NCBI RefSeq assembly: GCF_030704685.1 | Contig: NZ_JAUZDX010000003.1 | Location: 1 to 64,000 of the forward strand | DNA: 64,000 nucleotides | Source of the DNA: Acidovorax sp. A1169 | GTDB taxonomy: Bacteria > Pseudomonadota > Gammaproteobacteria > Burkholderiales > Burkholderiaceae_C | Direction of reading: 5' to 3' | Part shown: one piece after another, positions 9,346 through 18,400 of the stretch | Layout of the letters: each line of letters begins with the position of its first letter | How positions within the stretch are numbered: the stretch's first letter is position 1 | Program-made: the position numbers and the translations under genes | The notes under the pieces: model-generated | Database searches by the model: none | Told to the model about the DNA's origin: nothing | The model's input: only the letters and a program-made list of their open reading frames with translations

Positions 9346-9819
9346 TCAGGCGCCAAAAGTCACACCGAGGACAGGATCGGACGGTGCGCTTTGAGGTGTG
9401 AGCGCTTCGATAGCCACCAGTGGATTCCAGTAGTCCAGGTAGTGGGTGATGAGTGCTTCATCGTTGGTTCGGACAACGGAGATACACCTTTGCTCGTATG
9501 GCTTGCCGGTCGGAAGCGCCGTGCCTGTCGAGCGGAATTCGGCGATCACCAGACTTGGATCGACGGTCTCGTGAAACACCAGATCGACAAACTCAACGTC
9601 AAAGATCTTGGGAAAGTTGCTCATGTGCGCAACCAGTGCATCTCGCCCTGTTACCCGTTGTGGGACACCTGCCGGCGCAAAAGGAAACTCCAGCACCGCG
9701 TCTGGGGAGAAGAGTTTCACCCACTCGTCCACGCGCCCCAAGGCGGTAAGGCGCAGGTGTTCTGCCAGGGTGTGCTGGGCCGCGGCGCGGCGCGTCGCCG
9801 CGTCATTGATAACTGTCAT
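9346..9819 (-). CDS. SnoaL-like / nuclear transport factor 2 family protein
   Basis: 157 aa with the cone-shaped NTF2/SnoaL pattern: LTALGRVDEWVKLFSPDAVLEFPFAPAG, then GRDALVAHMSNFPKIF, and a C-terminal strand ITHYLDYWNPLVAIEA. The family holds isomerases, hydrolases and polyketide cyclases that work on small hydrophobic substrates; the substrate cannot be told from sequence. It is divergent from a MarR regulator gene at 9923, with operator-like palindromes between them, so it is probably that regulator's target. Confidence 0.82.
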   Translation of the reverse strand: MTVINDAATRRAAAQHTLAEHLRLTALGRVDEWVKLFSPDAVLEFPFAPAGVPQRVTGRDALVAHMSNFPKIFDVEFVDLVFHETVDPSLVIAEFRSTGTALPTGKPYEQRCISVVRTNDEALITHYLDYWNPLVAIEALTPQSAPSDPVLGVTFGA

Positions 9820-9857
9820 GTCATTCTTTCGTTGGTGGGTAGCTGATCAAGAACACC

Positions 9858-9908
9858 ATGATGCCATTACGACATCATGTTGTCAATTTGGATTGATTGC
9901 ACATCAAT
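9858..9908. promoter_or_regulatory. Two palindromes between snoaL-like and marR genes
   Basis: ATGATG (9858-9863) and CATCAT (9873-9878) form a perfect 6-bp inverted repeat. ATTGAT (9892-9897) and ATCAAT (9903-9908) form a second with a 5-bp spacer. Both lie in the roughly 100-bp divergent intergenic region. MarR proteins bind 16-20-bp palindromes at such positions, so these are likely auto-regulatory operators. Confidence 0.55.
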
Positions 9909-9922
9909 GGCAAAATTCATGG

Positions 9923-10405
9923 ATGAAAAATGATTCTGGAATTGCCCCCGCTGCGGCTGCAATGAGCGAAACCGTGCTGGCCTTGTTTCACGCTTCCAGC
10001 AGTTTGATGGCAGCTGGCGACCGTCTGGTGGCACCGCTGGGACTGACCAGCTCCCGTTGGCAGGTGTTGGGGACAATCGTCGCAGCGGAACGCCCGCAGC
10101 CGGTGGCATGGCTGGCGCGCGACATGGGTGCCAACCGGCAAAACATCCAACGGGTAGTCAATGATCTGATGCGGGAGGGGTTTGTTGCCACAGCGCCAAA
10201 TCCCCACCATCGGCGAGCCTCGCTCGTGCTGCTGACTGACAAAGGGAGAGAGGCTTTTGACCGGGCCATGGCGCTCAACGGGCCGTGGATGAACTGGTTG
10301 ACCTCAGGCATCCAGGTCGAAGACATTCATGCAATGCAACGGGTGCTGAACTCGCTGCGCGCGCGCCTGGATTCTGAAACCAGCAGTTCGGATGTCGTTG
10401 CCTGA
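9923..10405 (+). CDS. MarR family transcriptional regulator
   Basis: 160 aa from ATG 9923. It has the winged-helix layout of MarR: LTSSRWQVLGTIVAAERPQPVAWLARDMGANRQ forms helices up to the recognition helix, then VVNDLMREGFVATAPNPHHRRASLVLLTDKG forms the wing with the conserved basic hairpin. It should repress itself and the divergent SnoaL-like gene, with release by a small phenolic or hydrophobic ligand. The frame stays open far upstream, but this start is the one that matches MarR length. Confidence 0.88.
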   Translation: MKNDSGIAPAAAAMSETVLALFHASSSLMAAGDRLVAPLGLTSSRWQVLGTIVAAERPQPVAWLARDMGANRQNIQRVVNDLMREGFVATAPNPHHRRASLVLLTDKGREAFDRAMALNGPWMNWLTSGIQVEDIHAMQRVLNSLRARLDSETSSSDVVA

Positions 10406-10694
10406 CGGCGGATTTGCATCCAGCGGGGAGCATGTTATCGGCCATCAATTCGCCAGTCTCAATCCTCGGCACCCACCAGTCGCAGCGCTCCGGGCGAAGG
10501 CGGCGGTTTTGGGATGGATTCACCACTCGGACCGCCGCAGGAACAGGTTGCACAGGGCCCGCTTATGCCATGCGGCATTCCAGCCCCTGAGGTCGGTATT
10601 CTCGATCACATGCGGCGCGCAGGTATTTCTTCACCCTGCTAGATCACTACCATGGGCGTGCCAGTAAAAATGGCCTTGGTAGGCCAAGCGCCGC
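10406..10694. other. Gene-free stretch, nothing recognised
   Basis: About 290 bp between the marR gene and a HupE/UreJ remnant. No reading frame here shows a recognisable product or a ribosome binding site. It is probably decayed sequence. Confidence 0.4.
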
Positions 10695-10985
10695 TCAGCC
10701 AGAGAACGCCATGCGCTGCACCGTCCACACGATCAGTGCCACCGAACCGCCCTTGACAACCACGGTGCGGTAGCCTGACCAGCGGGCCAGCAGCGGGGAT
10801 ACGCCGCACCATACGGCAACCACCATGAGCTGGCCGGGCTCCACCCCCAGATTGAACCCCGCCAGCCCCCAGACCAGCAGGTCGCCAGAGACGCCGGCCT
10901 CGACAAGCGCGCCCGAGAACCTCAGCCAGTGCACCAGATCAAAGCACAGCGCCAGCAGATCGCTGCGCAGCCCTTCACCCGGAAC
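10695..10985 (-). pseudogene. HupE/UreJ-like membrane protein remnant
   Basis: The minus-strand frame encodes FDLVHWLRFSGALVEAGVSG, GDLLVWGLAGFNLGVEPGQ and a final hydrophobic helix GSVALIVWTVQRMAF. This matches the C-terminal half of HupE/UreJ proteins, where HGFGFA precedes a helix with FNLGVELGQ. The HGFGFA signature is degraded to HWLRFS and the N-terminal half is missing, so this is a decayed fragment rather than a working nickel or hydrogenase accessory protein. Confidence 0.55.
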
Positions 10986-11035
10986 AGGTGCTTGCAGAGC
11001 GTCACAATGTCCGGAGTTGCGCCCAAGCACTCTCT

Positions 11036-11392
11036 ATGGAGATAGCGTTGCCCAAGACACTCACCCAGATGAAGAAACGCCTTGAAGAGGCGATGAATGA
11101 AGCCCATGAAGCCGAGGAGATCATTCCGCTGATGAAAGAGGTGATCGCCAGGTTCGAACTGGTGCCGGACGACCTGTTTCATACAGGTACGCCAGAATCA
11201 AAAGTGGCTCCGCGCAAGACGTCCCGAGTGGATCAGCCGTCAGGCACCGAGACGGGCATGTACCGAGACGCGCATGGAAACACATGGGCCGGCAAGGGCC
11301 GCCGTCCCAAGTGGTTGACCGAAGCCTTGGAGCACGGCAAAACACTTGAAGACTTCCTGCCTCGCGAAAGGCGTCTTCGAAGCGCTAAGTAG
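11036..11392 (+). CDS. H-NS family nucleoid protein
   Basis: 118 aa from ATG 11036 (ATG 11069 is an alternative). The N-terminal half is a charged helix suited to dimerisation. The C-terminal half carries the H-NS DNA-binding core YRDAHGNTWAGKGRRPKWL, in which GRRPKWL corresponds to the AT-hook-like loop that enters the minor groove of AT-rich DNA. These proteins silence horizontally acquired genes, and the flanks here are full of acquired or broken genes. No strong ribosome binding site decides between the starts. Confidence 0.8.
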   Translation: MEIALPKTLTQMKKRLEEAMNEAHEAEEIIPLMKEVIARFELVPDDLFHTGTPESKVAPRKTSRVDQPSGTETGMYRDAHGNTWAGKGRRPKWLTEALEHGKTLEDFLPRERRLRSAK

Positions 11393-11435
11393 TTGTAGTC
11401 AAAGGGGTTTTTTCGGTCGAATTCCGGTTTTGCAT

Positions 11436-12248
11436 AGAAACCGAGGTTACCCCGACAAGCTCTTGATTCATGGCTGGACGCCTTCGCAGATCCAACTGGT
11501 CCGTTCGGGCAACCATCTTCAAGTGCGTATGGGCGGCAGCACCGCCAACCAGGTGACGCTGTCCAACTACTTCGCAGCAGACACGACACCGAGCGGGGTT
11601 CTTTCCAACAGCAAGATCGACCAGATCGTCTTCGACAATGGCGAGATCTGGGACCAGGCGAAGATCGATACTGTGCTGGCGATGCCTGTGCCCCCTCCCG
11701 GCAGCTACACCTATGCCTACACCATGCCCACCGCCAACTCGGACTACACCGTGACCGGCACGGCAGCCTACAACTTCAAGGGCAATGCCAAGGCCAACAA
11801 GTTGACCGGCAACGATGGGGCCAACGTCATCAACGGCGCCGCGGGCAACGACACGCTGACAGGGGGCAAGGGTGGGGACACCTACTTCATGGAAGCGGGC
11901 ACGGGCCAGGACACCATTGTCGAGAACGACAGCACGGGTGGCGTCAACGACCTTCTGCAGTGGGGTTCGAGCATTCGCCATGACCAGTTGTGGTTGGTCA
12001 AGTCGGGCAATAACCTGGAGGTGAGTGTGATCGGTACCACTGACAAGGCCATCATCAAGGACTGGTACCTGGGCACGGCGCAGCACGTGGAGCAGATCTG
12101 GGCCGATGGCAAGGTGTTGACGGACACGAAGGTGCAGGCCTTGGTGGATGCGATGGCTGGGTTCTCGCCGCCGCCAGCGGGGCAGACGACGCTGAGTCCG
12201 AGCTACCAGGCGGCGCTCAATCCTGTCATTGCGGCCAACTGGACATAA
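11436..12248 (+). pseudogene. C-terminal fragment of an RTX-type calcium-binding protein
   Basis: The frame encodes beta-rich HCBP-related repeats such as WTPSQIQLVRSGNHLQV and IRHDQLWLVKSGNNLEV, each followed by a short strand and a KIDQIVFDNGEIW-like stretch. Between them is one Gly/Asp nonapeptide-like block, GAAGNDTLTGGKGGDTY, that would bind calcium. Large secreted RTX proteins end this way, but the start and long N-terminal region are absent: the frame runs back into the hns-like gene with no credible start. I read it as a 5'-truncated remnant. The Ser-rich end may be the old secretion signal. Confidence 0.65.
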
Positions 12249-12296
12249 GCCCATCTGAAGAAATTGCGTCGACAATTAAATCAACTTAAGATAACT

Positions 12297-12947
12297 ATGC
12301 AAAAGCGCTATTTGGCAAGCTTGCCCGTTCTCTTGTTATATGCATTTTTTGCAATATTTCTCTTGAAGATACAATCTGCCAACGCCATCCCGCCTTGGCA
12401 CGTAGATTGGCTTATTTTGGAGCTACCGGATCCAAAAGATCCACCCACGAAGCAGGAAGTTGATGATGTTGTTAAAAAGGCACAACAAGATGATTGGATT
12501 GCGCGCCAGCAACTAGCTACAGCATTCTTGTATGAAGGTTGGAAAACCGGAAATCTGGACCGTGGCTGCGATAATCTCACATACGGATACTATTGTAGAG
12601 CTCTTGCGGCAAGGAGTAATGAGGGGGAAAAGTATCTGAAGGATTTAATCAGCCTTCCCGTGACCGGCCCAGTTCCGGTTGAAAGACTTGCGAGATATCA
12701 GGTTGATTTCGCAATAAAACTAATCCGAGACTCCGCTCCTGCATACAATAAAGATGGCCCAAAGTGTAAAGCGGCAATTGCCACTCTGGAAAAGGCTATC
12801 GAAAATGAATTGCTTATATCCAATCAGACCAACAGCTGTGCCGCCAGAAGGCTGGCATATCATTATCAATTTGGAAGTTGCGTTCTCAAGGACCCACAAA
12901 AAAGTAAAGAGCTTTTTGTGCGCTCCGGAGCGTGCCCAGTGACATGA
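12297..12947 (+). CDS. Secreted hypothetical protein, AT-rich gene
   Basis: 216 aa from ATG 12297. An N-terminal hydrophobic segment (LPVLLLYAFFAIFLL, then QSANA) looks like a signal peptide or anchor. The mature part is helical with six Cys; its end, LAYHYQFGSCVLKDPQKSKELF, resembles a Sel1-type repeat, but a full repeat array is not visible. Its GC content is clearly lower than that of neighbouring genes, which points to horizontal acquisition. Function unknown. Confidence 0.6.
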   Translation: MQKRYLASLPVLLLYAFFAIFLLKIQSANAIPPWHVDWLILELPDPKDPPTKQEVDDVVKKAQQDDWIARQQLATAFLYEGWKTGNLDRGCDNLTYGYYCRALAARSNEGEKYLKDLISLPVTGPVPVERLARYQVDFAIKLIRDSAPAYNKDGPKCKAAIATLEKAIENELLISNQTNSCAARRLAYHYQFGSCVLKDPQKSKELFVRSGACPVT

Positions 12948-13010
12948 TGCGCGGCTATTCTAAAAGTGAGTGCCCTTCAAAGCCGGGGGCTGTAGCCCAG
13001 TGACCTCGAG

Positions 13011-13559
13011 GTGCGCTCGATCCGCCTCGACGAGCTGTCGGCGACCGATGTCCGGCGCACCCTGCTGCAGCATTTCAGTAAGCCGCCGGACGGCAACGAG
13101 GAGCACAAGACCCTCATCGACCAGTGCGAGTCGGGCTTCGAGCGCGACGTGTACACCTCGATGTTCGAGCGCGGCTACCAGGTTACACCACAGGTCAAGG
13201 CCGGCGCGTTCCGCATCGACATGGTGGTCGAGGGCGCGGACGACGTGCGCCTGGCCATCGAGTGCGACGGCGACGAGTTCCACGGCCCCGACCGCTGGCA
13301 GGCCGACATGCAGCGCCAGCGCATCCTCGAACGCGCCGGCTGGGTGTTCTGGCGTTGCTTCGCCTCAACCTGGGCGCTGCGCAAGAACGATGTGCTGGAG
13401 GAACTGGTCGAGCGGATGCGCCGCATGGGCATCGAGCCGCTGGGCGCGATGGAACGCACGCCCTCGCTGGTTGAATACCGCGAATGGCCGCAGCGGGATC
13501 TTGCGCCAGAAGAGGAGATCGCGGTGCTGGCTTACGGGGAGACCGGCACGCCCGGTTGA
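13011..13559 (+). CDS. Vsr/DUF559-like nuclease-domain protein, probable helicase remnant
   Basis: 182 aa from GTG 13011, with the frame open from just after a TAG at 12993. It contains a Vsr/DUF559-type PD-(D/E)xK fold: SGFERDVYTSMFERGYQVTPQV, then FRIDMVVEG, then LAIECDGDEFHG with the catalytic Asp and ExD residues, then RQRILERAGWVFWRCFASTW. This domain normally forms the C-terminus of large superfamily-1 helicases found in defence islands. The lead-in residues SDLEVRSIRLDEL also resemble the helicase-nuclease junction, so I infer that the helicase part has been lost. Confidence 0.6.
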   Translation: MRSIRLDELSATDVRRTLLQHFSKPPDGNEEHKTLIDQCESGFERDVYTSMFERGYQVTPQVKAGAFRIDMVVEGADDVRLAIECDGDEFHGPDRWQADMQRQRILERAGWVFWRCFASTWALRKNDVLEELVERMRRMGIEPLGAMERTPSLVEYREWPQRDLAPEEEIAVLAYGETGTPG

Positions 13560-13627
13560 ACCGCACGATGGCGATGGACGCCAACGCACGGCATCGGCAA
13601 CCCGACGACACGGAAAGGGAGGACGAC

Positions 13628-14332
13628 ATGGGCGACATCAACATTCCGCCAAACGAGCAGGACGCGCTGCGCCGGACCGACCCGGAAGCGCTGCGCGCGC
13701 TCATCGAGCAATGCCTGCGAGACGAGCGACCCTTCGCGCTGCGGGAGGTGCCACTGCACGACTGCGGACTGTACGTTGCGACGAAGCGGCATGCCTTCGA
13801 GCGAGCGCTTGAGGCCTACGGCAAGGCGAAATCGGACAAGAAGCGTGCAGACACCCTGTACGACGCGCGCAGTGCCGGCAACACCCTGCTGTATGCGGTA
13901 CAGGAGATGCAGCACCGGATGGCGACTGAAGCGGAGGAGGGCGAGCGCTTCTACATCGACGACTTGATCACGCCGCCGCATATGCTCGGCACGCACTTGT
14001 CCGTGCGCGTTAGCTATCGATGGCGGCCGTCGCCAGCGGAGGCGTGGATCCACGGGAGCATTACCTTCCTCCACGACGTCGATCTGCGACCTGACTACAC
14101 CCTGCCGCCGCCGGCTCGCAAGCCGAGCGCCGCCAAGCTCGAACAGGAGCGGCGTGAGCGGCTTCACAGCGCATGGGAGCACCTCAAGGGTCAGGCGCTC
14201 TTTTCGGTTCGGGACTATTTCAAGGACGGTGGCAACGGTGCGGACATCCCGGACACGTTCCAGGTGAAACCCGATCCCTACTCACGGGGATTGAACAACC
14301 ACAGCGCGAAATTCTGGCTCGATCGCGCCTGA
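13628..14332 (+). CDS. Hypothetical protein in defence island
   Basis: 234 aa from ATG 13628, preceded by GGGAGG at proper spacing. No signal peptide or membrane segment. The N-terminal half is helical and charged (DPEALRALIEQCLRDERPFALREV). The C-terminal half has strands FYIDDLITPP and SVRVSYRWRPSPAEAWIHG, then a helix SAAKLEQERRERLHSAWEHL. I do not recognise a family. It follows the nuclease-domain remnant by 68 bp in the same orientation. Confidence 0.55.
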   Translation: MGDINIPPNEQDALRRTDPEALRALIEQCLRDERPFALREVPLHDCGLYVATKRHAFERALEAYGKAKSDKKRADTLYDARSAGNTLLYAVQEMQHRMATEAEEGERFYIDDLITPPHMLGTHLSVRVSYRWRPSPAEAWIHGSITFLHDVDLRPDYTLPPPARKPSAAKLEQERRERLHSAWEHLKGQALFSVRDYFKDGGNGADIPDTFQVKPDPYSRGLNNHSAKFWLDRA

Positions 14333-14433
14333 TTGACCCGTCCGGTTGAGCCGCCGGCCGACATCAACGTGCCCGATCCCTTGACCCGTGGTCGCAGTGT
14401 CGTCGCCCTTCAGCACCAACTCGGTCAGCCCTG

Positions 14434-14560
14434 GATGGTCGTCCGTGCGCCCGACCGGGAACTCGGCGTGGTTGGGCGGGTGCCAGCCGTCTTCGGCCAG
14501 GCGGACCTTCTGGATAGCGGTCTCCAAAGTGAACGGGGGCAGGGGGGCGCGGGATTCCAT
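14434..14560 (-). pseudogene. DUF1348 (NTF2-like) gene remnant
   Basis: The minus strand encodes RAPLPPFTLETAIQKVRLAE followed by DGW, which matches the start of DUF1348 proteins, then jumps directly to AEFPVGRTD, a later part of that family. About 25 residues that normally lie between are missing and the following sequence diverges. This is a deleted remnant of a chromosomal gene caught between island genes. The rest of 14333-14677 shows nothing else. Confidence 0.5.
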
Positions 14561-14677
14561 GGGCGTACTTCGACGGGAATCGTGGAGAGTACGACCCGGG
14601 CAGGGCCGTTCGGAGCGACCGTCGGACATCATGGCTGCCGGCTTGCGGGGCGGTCCCGACGCGCCGATGGGATTGCG

Positions 14678-15445
14678 CTATTTGTCGGCTCCGATGTTCC
14701 CCCTGAGTGCCGCTAGCGTCGCCTGGAGCTTGTCGATCTCCGCGACGAAGACCCGCTTGGCGATTGCTTCTTCCGTCAGCACTTCCGGCTCGGCATCGGC
14801 CTTGGCATCGGTTGTGCCGCTGACAAATTCAACGATCGGCATGCGTGATCTTCGAGCCTGTTCAAAATGCGCCGCCCACAGGTTCATGGCTTCGAGCACC
14901 CGGCGTTCCTCGTCGGCCAGAAACGGTGCAGTATGACTATCCGCAACAGGTACCTCGAGCCGGGAGGACAGCAGCAGAATGCCATGGACAACGAGCTGGC
15001 GCAGCCCGTCGAACGCGTCGGCGAGCAGCGTCTCGTCCGTCCGTGAGCGCAGTGGACTGAAGGGTGATGCGCCCCTGTCGAGGAGGCGCAGGACGGAAAG
15101 TGCCTTTTCCAAATCTTTTAAGGGGTAGACCGCGCCGGGCAGGGTTTCGCGCTGCGACCAGAGCCGCAGGATCAGGTCTGCTGCCGCCTTCTCCGCCTTC
15201 GCCCGCTTGGTACCCTCGAGCGTCCTGGATTGATGCAGCAACTCGGCAAGATGGTGAGCCATCCAGCGGCCAAGGGTATTGTTGCTGTCCTGCAATCCGA
15301 GTTCATAGACCAGATGATCGCCAAGCGCCAAGATTTCGTTCGGCGGCCTGGATCGATCCGTCCCGTCGGAGGAGGAGGATCCTCTCGAATTCCGCTTCCC
15401 GGCGGCCTTCCTCGTGATCGGCGTATCCGGATCTTTTTGTTCCAC
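14678..15445 (-). CDS. Hypothetical protein overlapping the STAND NTPase gene
   Basis: 255 aa from GTG 15445 with GGAG about 10 bases upstream. The N-terminus is basic and Ser-rich (about residues 10-35). The remainder is predicted helical: EILALGDHLVYELGL, WMAHHLAELLHQSRTLEGTK, KDLEKALSVLRLLDRG, and a final helix AIAKRVFVAEIDKLQATLAAL. No known motif seen. Its start lies inside the upstream gene's 3' end, 143 bp of overlap in another reading frame, implying tight coupling. It is probably the second component of the same system; function unknown. Confidence 0.6.
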   Translation of the reverse strand: MEQKDPDTPITRKAAGKRNSRGSSSSDGTDRSRPPNEILALGDHLVYELGLQDSNNTLGRWMAHHLAELLHQSRTLEGTKRAKAEKAAADLILRLWSQRETLPGAVYPLKDLEKALSVLRLLDRGASPFSPLRSRTDETLLADAFDGLRQLVVHGILLLSSRLEVPVADSHTAPFLADEERRVLEAMNLWAAHFEQARRSRMPIVEFVSGTTDAKADAEPEVLTEEAIAKRVFVAEIDKLQATLAALRGNIGADK

Positions 15446-18400
15446 GGCGCGTGATCTCCACTTCAGCTATCAATTCTTGTTGCTTCCGGTCAAGGAACTC
15501 GCCCAGGGCCCGTTTGCTGACTAGCAGCCGGCAACCGGCCGACTCGGTCGTGCGCCCGAAGCGATACTCCCGCTCCGTTCCCGTCTCTTGGTAGCCCCAG
15601 GCCTGGTACAAGAAACTCGGCGTGTCTTCGCCCGTACGGTACCAGCCGACCTCCGGCTCCAGACGTCGTACCAGCTTGAGATGCTTGGTGACAGACTTGC
15701 CGGGGCGGTAGTCGATGCGCCTGATACCGTTGCGGAACACATCCTTTTCGTCCAGCAGCGTGTCGCCTTCCTGGATGGTCAGCCATCCCTCCAACCGGAA
15801 TCCGGCGTCGTCGATTTCCAGGTCGTGGCCTTCCGGGCAGATGTAGAAAGCCGAGCTGTCCATTGTCGTCTGCAGCGCGCGCACGAGCGCGTGCGCGGTA
15901 TCCGGGGAGACCAGTCCAGTCGAGATGCGGACGCTCTGGTGGTGTTCGCTGGACCTGTCGTCGATATAGGCATGGACCACCACGTAGTCAGGCATGTCGA
16001 CGGCGAGCAATTCGGCCAGCAGTTCATCGTCGGACACGCTGTCGATCCACTCGCGAACCTGGGAGGGCGCATGCCAGCGGCTCGGCTGCAGTGGAACGGG
16101 CCCGGCGAGATCGGCCAGCCACAAGGGCGGCATGGTGAGCGTGTTGTACTCGATGCGCTCCTCGAGTTCGTCACGCCCATAGTTGCGTGCGGACAAGGGA
16201 TGAGTGCGCAACAACTGCCCCGCCACGCACCACATAGCGTGCCATTCGAGGTAGGCCTGCAGATCCTCCAGCGTCGGATTGCTGCCGTGGCTCTTGCTGT
16301 AAAGAGCCCAGTTGTGGTCCCTGAAGCGATGCATTCTGGGGTCCTGCAACCTAGCATCATCGTCGGGATGGACCCCCCATGCATCGACGATCAATTGCTC
16401 CGCCGCTTCCAGGAAGTCCCGAGGGGTCACGTCGGCAAACGCGCGAAGGAACGGCTCGTACCAGTACCGCAGGGTATCCAGGCCATCGAAATGGAACCGC
16501 AGACCCTCGTCGTACTGCTTGAAGGACTCGAAGCTCCTCCCGTAGTCGCGCTGCTTCCTGCTGCGGGCCAAGGTGCTGCAATTGACCTGTGACAGCGCTG
16601 CGTTCGTCCCGTCGTCTGCGGGCAAATGTCCTGACGCGATCAGTTTCGAGCAGGCGTCGCGCGCGAAGCCCCTGACCAGCAGATGGGGGAATCCGTCGTC
16701 TTGCGCCACCCGCAGCAGCCAGGCGCCATGTCTGGCCGCCATCGCCGGCGATTCCAGCGCAATCCTGTCCATGGCGATGACCAGCCAAAGGCGCGCGGCC
16801 AGCCAGTAGAAGGGGGCGCGCGGTGCCCGGAATGCAGGTTCGTCCGTGCGCGCGTACTGGGCGACGACCGCATCCAGGACGGTGTGCTCGCCCCTGCGGG
16901 CCAGGCGACGAAGCGCGTGCGCACAACGCCAGCGGACGCGGACATCGACGTCGCCGAGCAGGGCATAGAAGAAGCGACCCAGGGCTTCCGCGACCTGTCG
17001 GGGGACGGCGTCCGCATCGATGTCTTCCCTGTCCTCGTCTCCGATGCGGGCCGCGAGGCGCTGGATGTACCACTCGCAAAGCCCCGCGACCTCATCGCCA
17101 GGCAGTTCCCCGGTGATGATCCCGGAGAGGGCGAACAATCCGGCGGCACGGAATCGGTCGAAGTTGAGTTCGATGCCGCGCAGCAGGACGTCCTTCAATG
17201 CCACGTTCGCGGCACGTGCGATCGTCAGCGAGGACTGCAATTCGACATCGTGGTGGGGAAGGTACCGGCACAGCACGGCCAGCCGCTTCGCAAGCAGTTC
17301 CGTCATGCGTTGGTTGCGCCATTGCGCCACCGCGGGACTTCCTGCCCAGGTCTCGAGTCGTGCGAGCAGCGCATGCAGGGCGTCGCTGTCGCCCCGCACC
17401 GCATCCAGCCGCGCCAGCGCGTCGAGATGGGCGACGCGAAGGCGCGCGGGCACGTGCGCCGCGGCGCTCGACAGGATGCCTTCGATCGAGAGGTATCTGT
17501 GCGCCTGGCGCGATTGTTCACCGATGCGATCCAGCTCCGCCCCGAGCAGGTCCGCGTCGACCAGAACCGCTTCGTCCCAGCATTCCGGCAGCACGTCGGG
17601 TTTTCCATCCGCGTCCGGTACGGCGTCATTGGCTAGCGCAGCGGCGGACGAAGCTGCTTCCAAACCGCGACTGAAGACCCGCCAGGCCTGCAGCCCTCTC
17701 GACCAGTCACCTTCGCCAAACCGGGCGACGAATGCATGGATCGCGTCGCCGCCGTCGAGACGGTCGAGCTGGCAATCTCTGGCGAATTCCTCGGCCAACC
17801 CTGAGGCCGTGGCCTTGCCCTCCCTTTCGGCCTGGTCGCAAATGAGGCGCAAGGTGCCATCATCGACATGCTGCAGCAGCACCCCCAACGAGGCGGCCTG
17901 AGATGCGGTCAGTGATCCCGACTGCAGCCCGACATCCAGTGCCGGACCGAGTGTCCGGGACAGACCGGTCAACTCGGCGTCGTCCCAGCGGGCGACGGCG
18001 GCAACGGCCGCCGGGTAGTCCAGCTGAGCGACGGCACGGATCGCGTCCGACCAGGGGAAATCGTCGTAGCTTTCGATGCGCACCGCGGCGTCCTGGATGG
18101 CTTGGGTGAGTTCCGTCGCGAGCGAAAGCCCCTTGGCCCCGAAGTGACGCTGCCCCTGGATAACCATGCGCGAGATCAAACGGAGCTGGTCGACAACCTC
18201 GCGATCCAGTTCGCCGGCGACATCGATGGACCATTGAAAAACGGCATCGGCGTCGGAGGGGCTGATCCTCGCCAGGAGGGACGCATAGCCCGACAGAGAC
18301 TCTGATCGCTCTCCCGCCGGGCTGCGCAGCGTGCGATGGGCCGCTGCCGCCTGCGAGAGGCCTTCGATGAGCGCGTCATGCAGCGCCGGAACCGCGGCGA

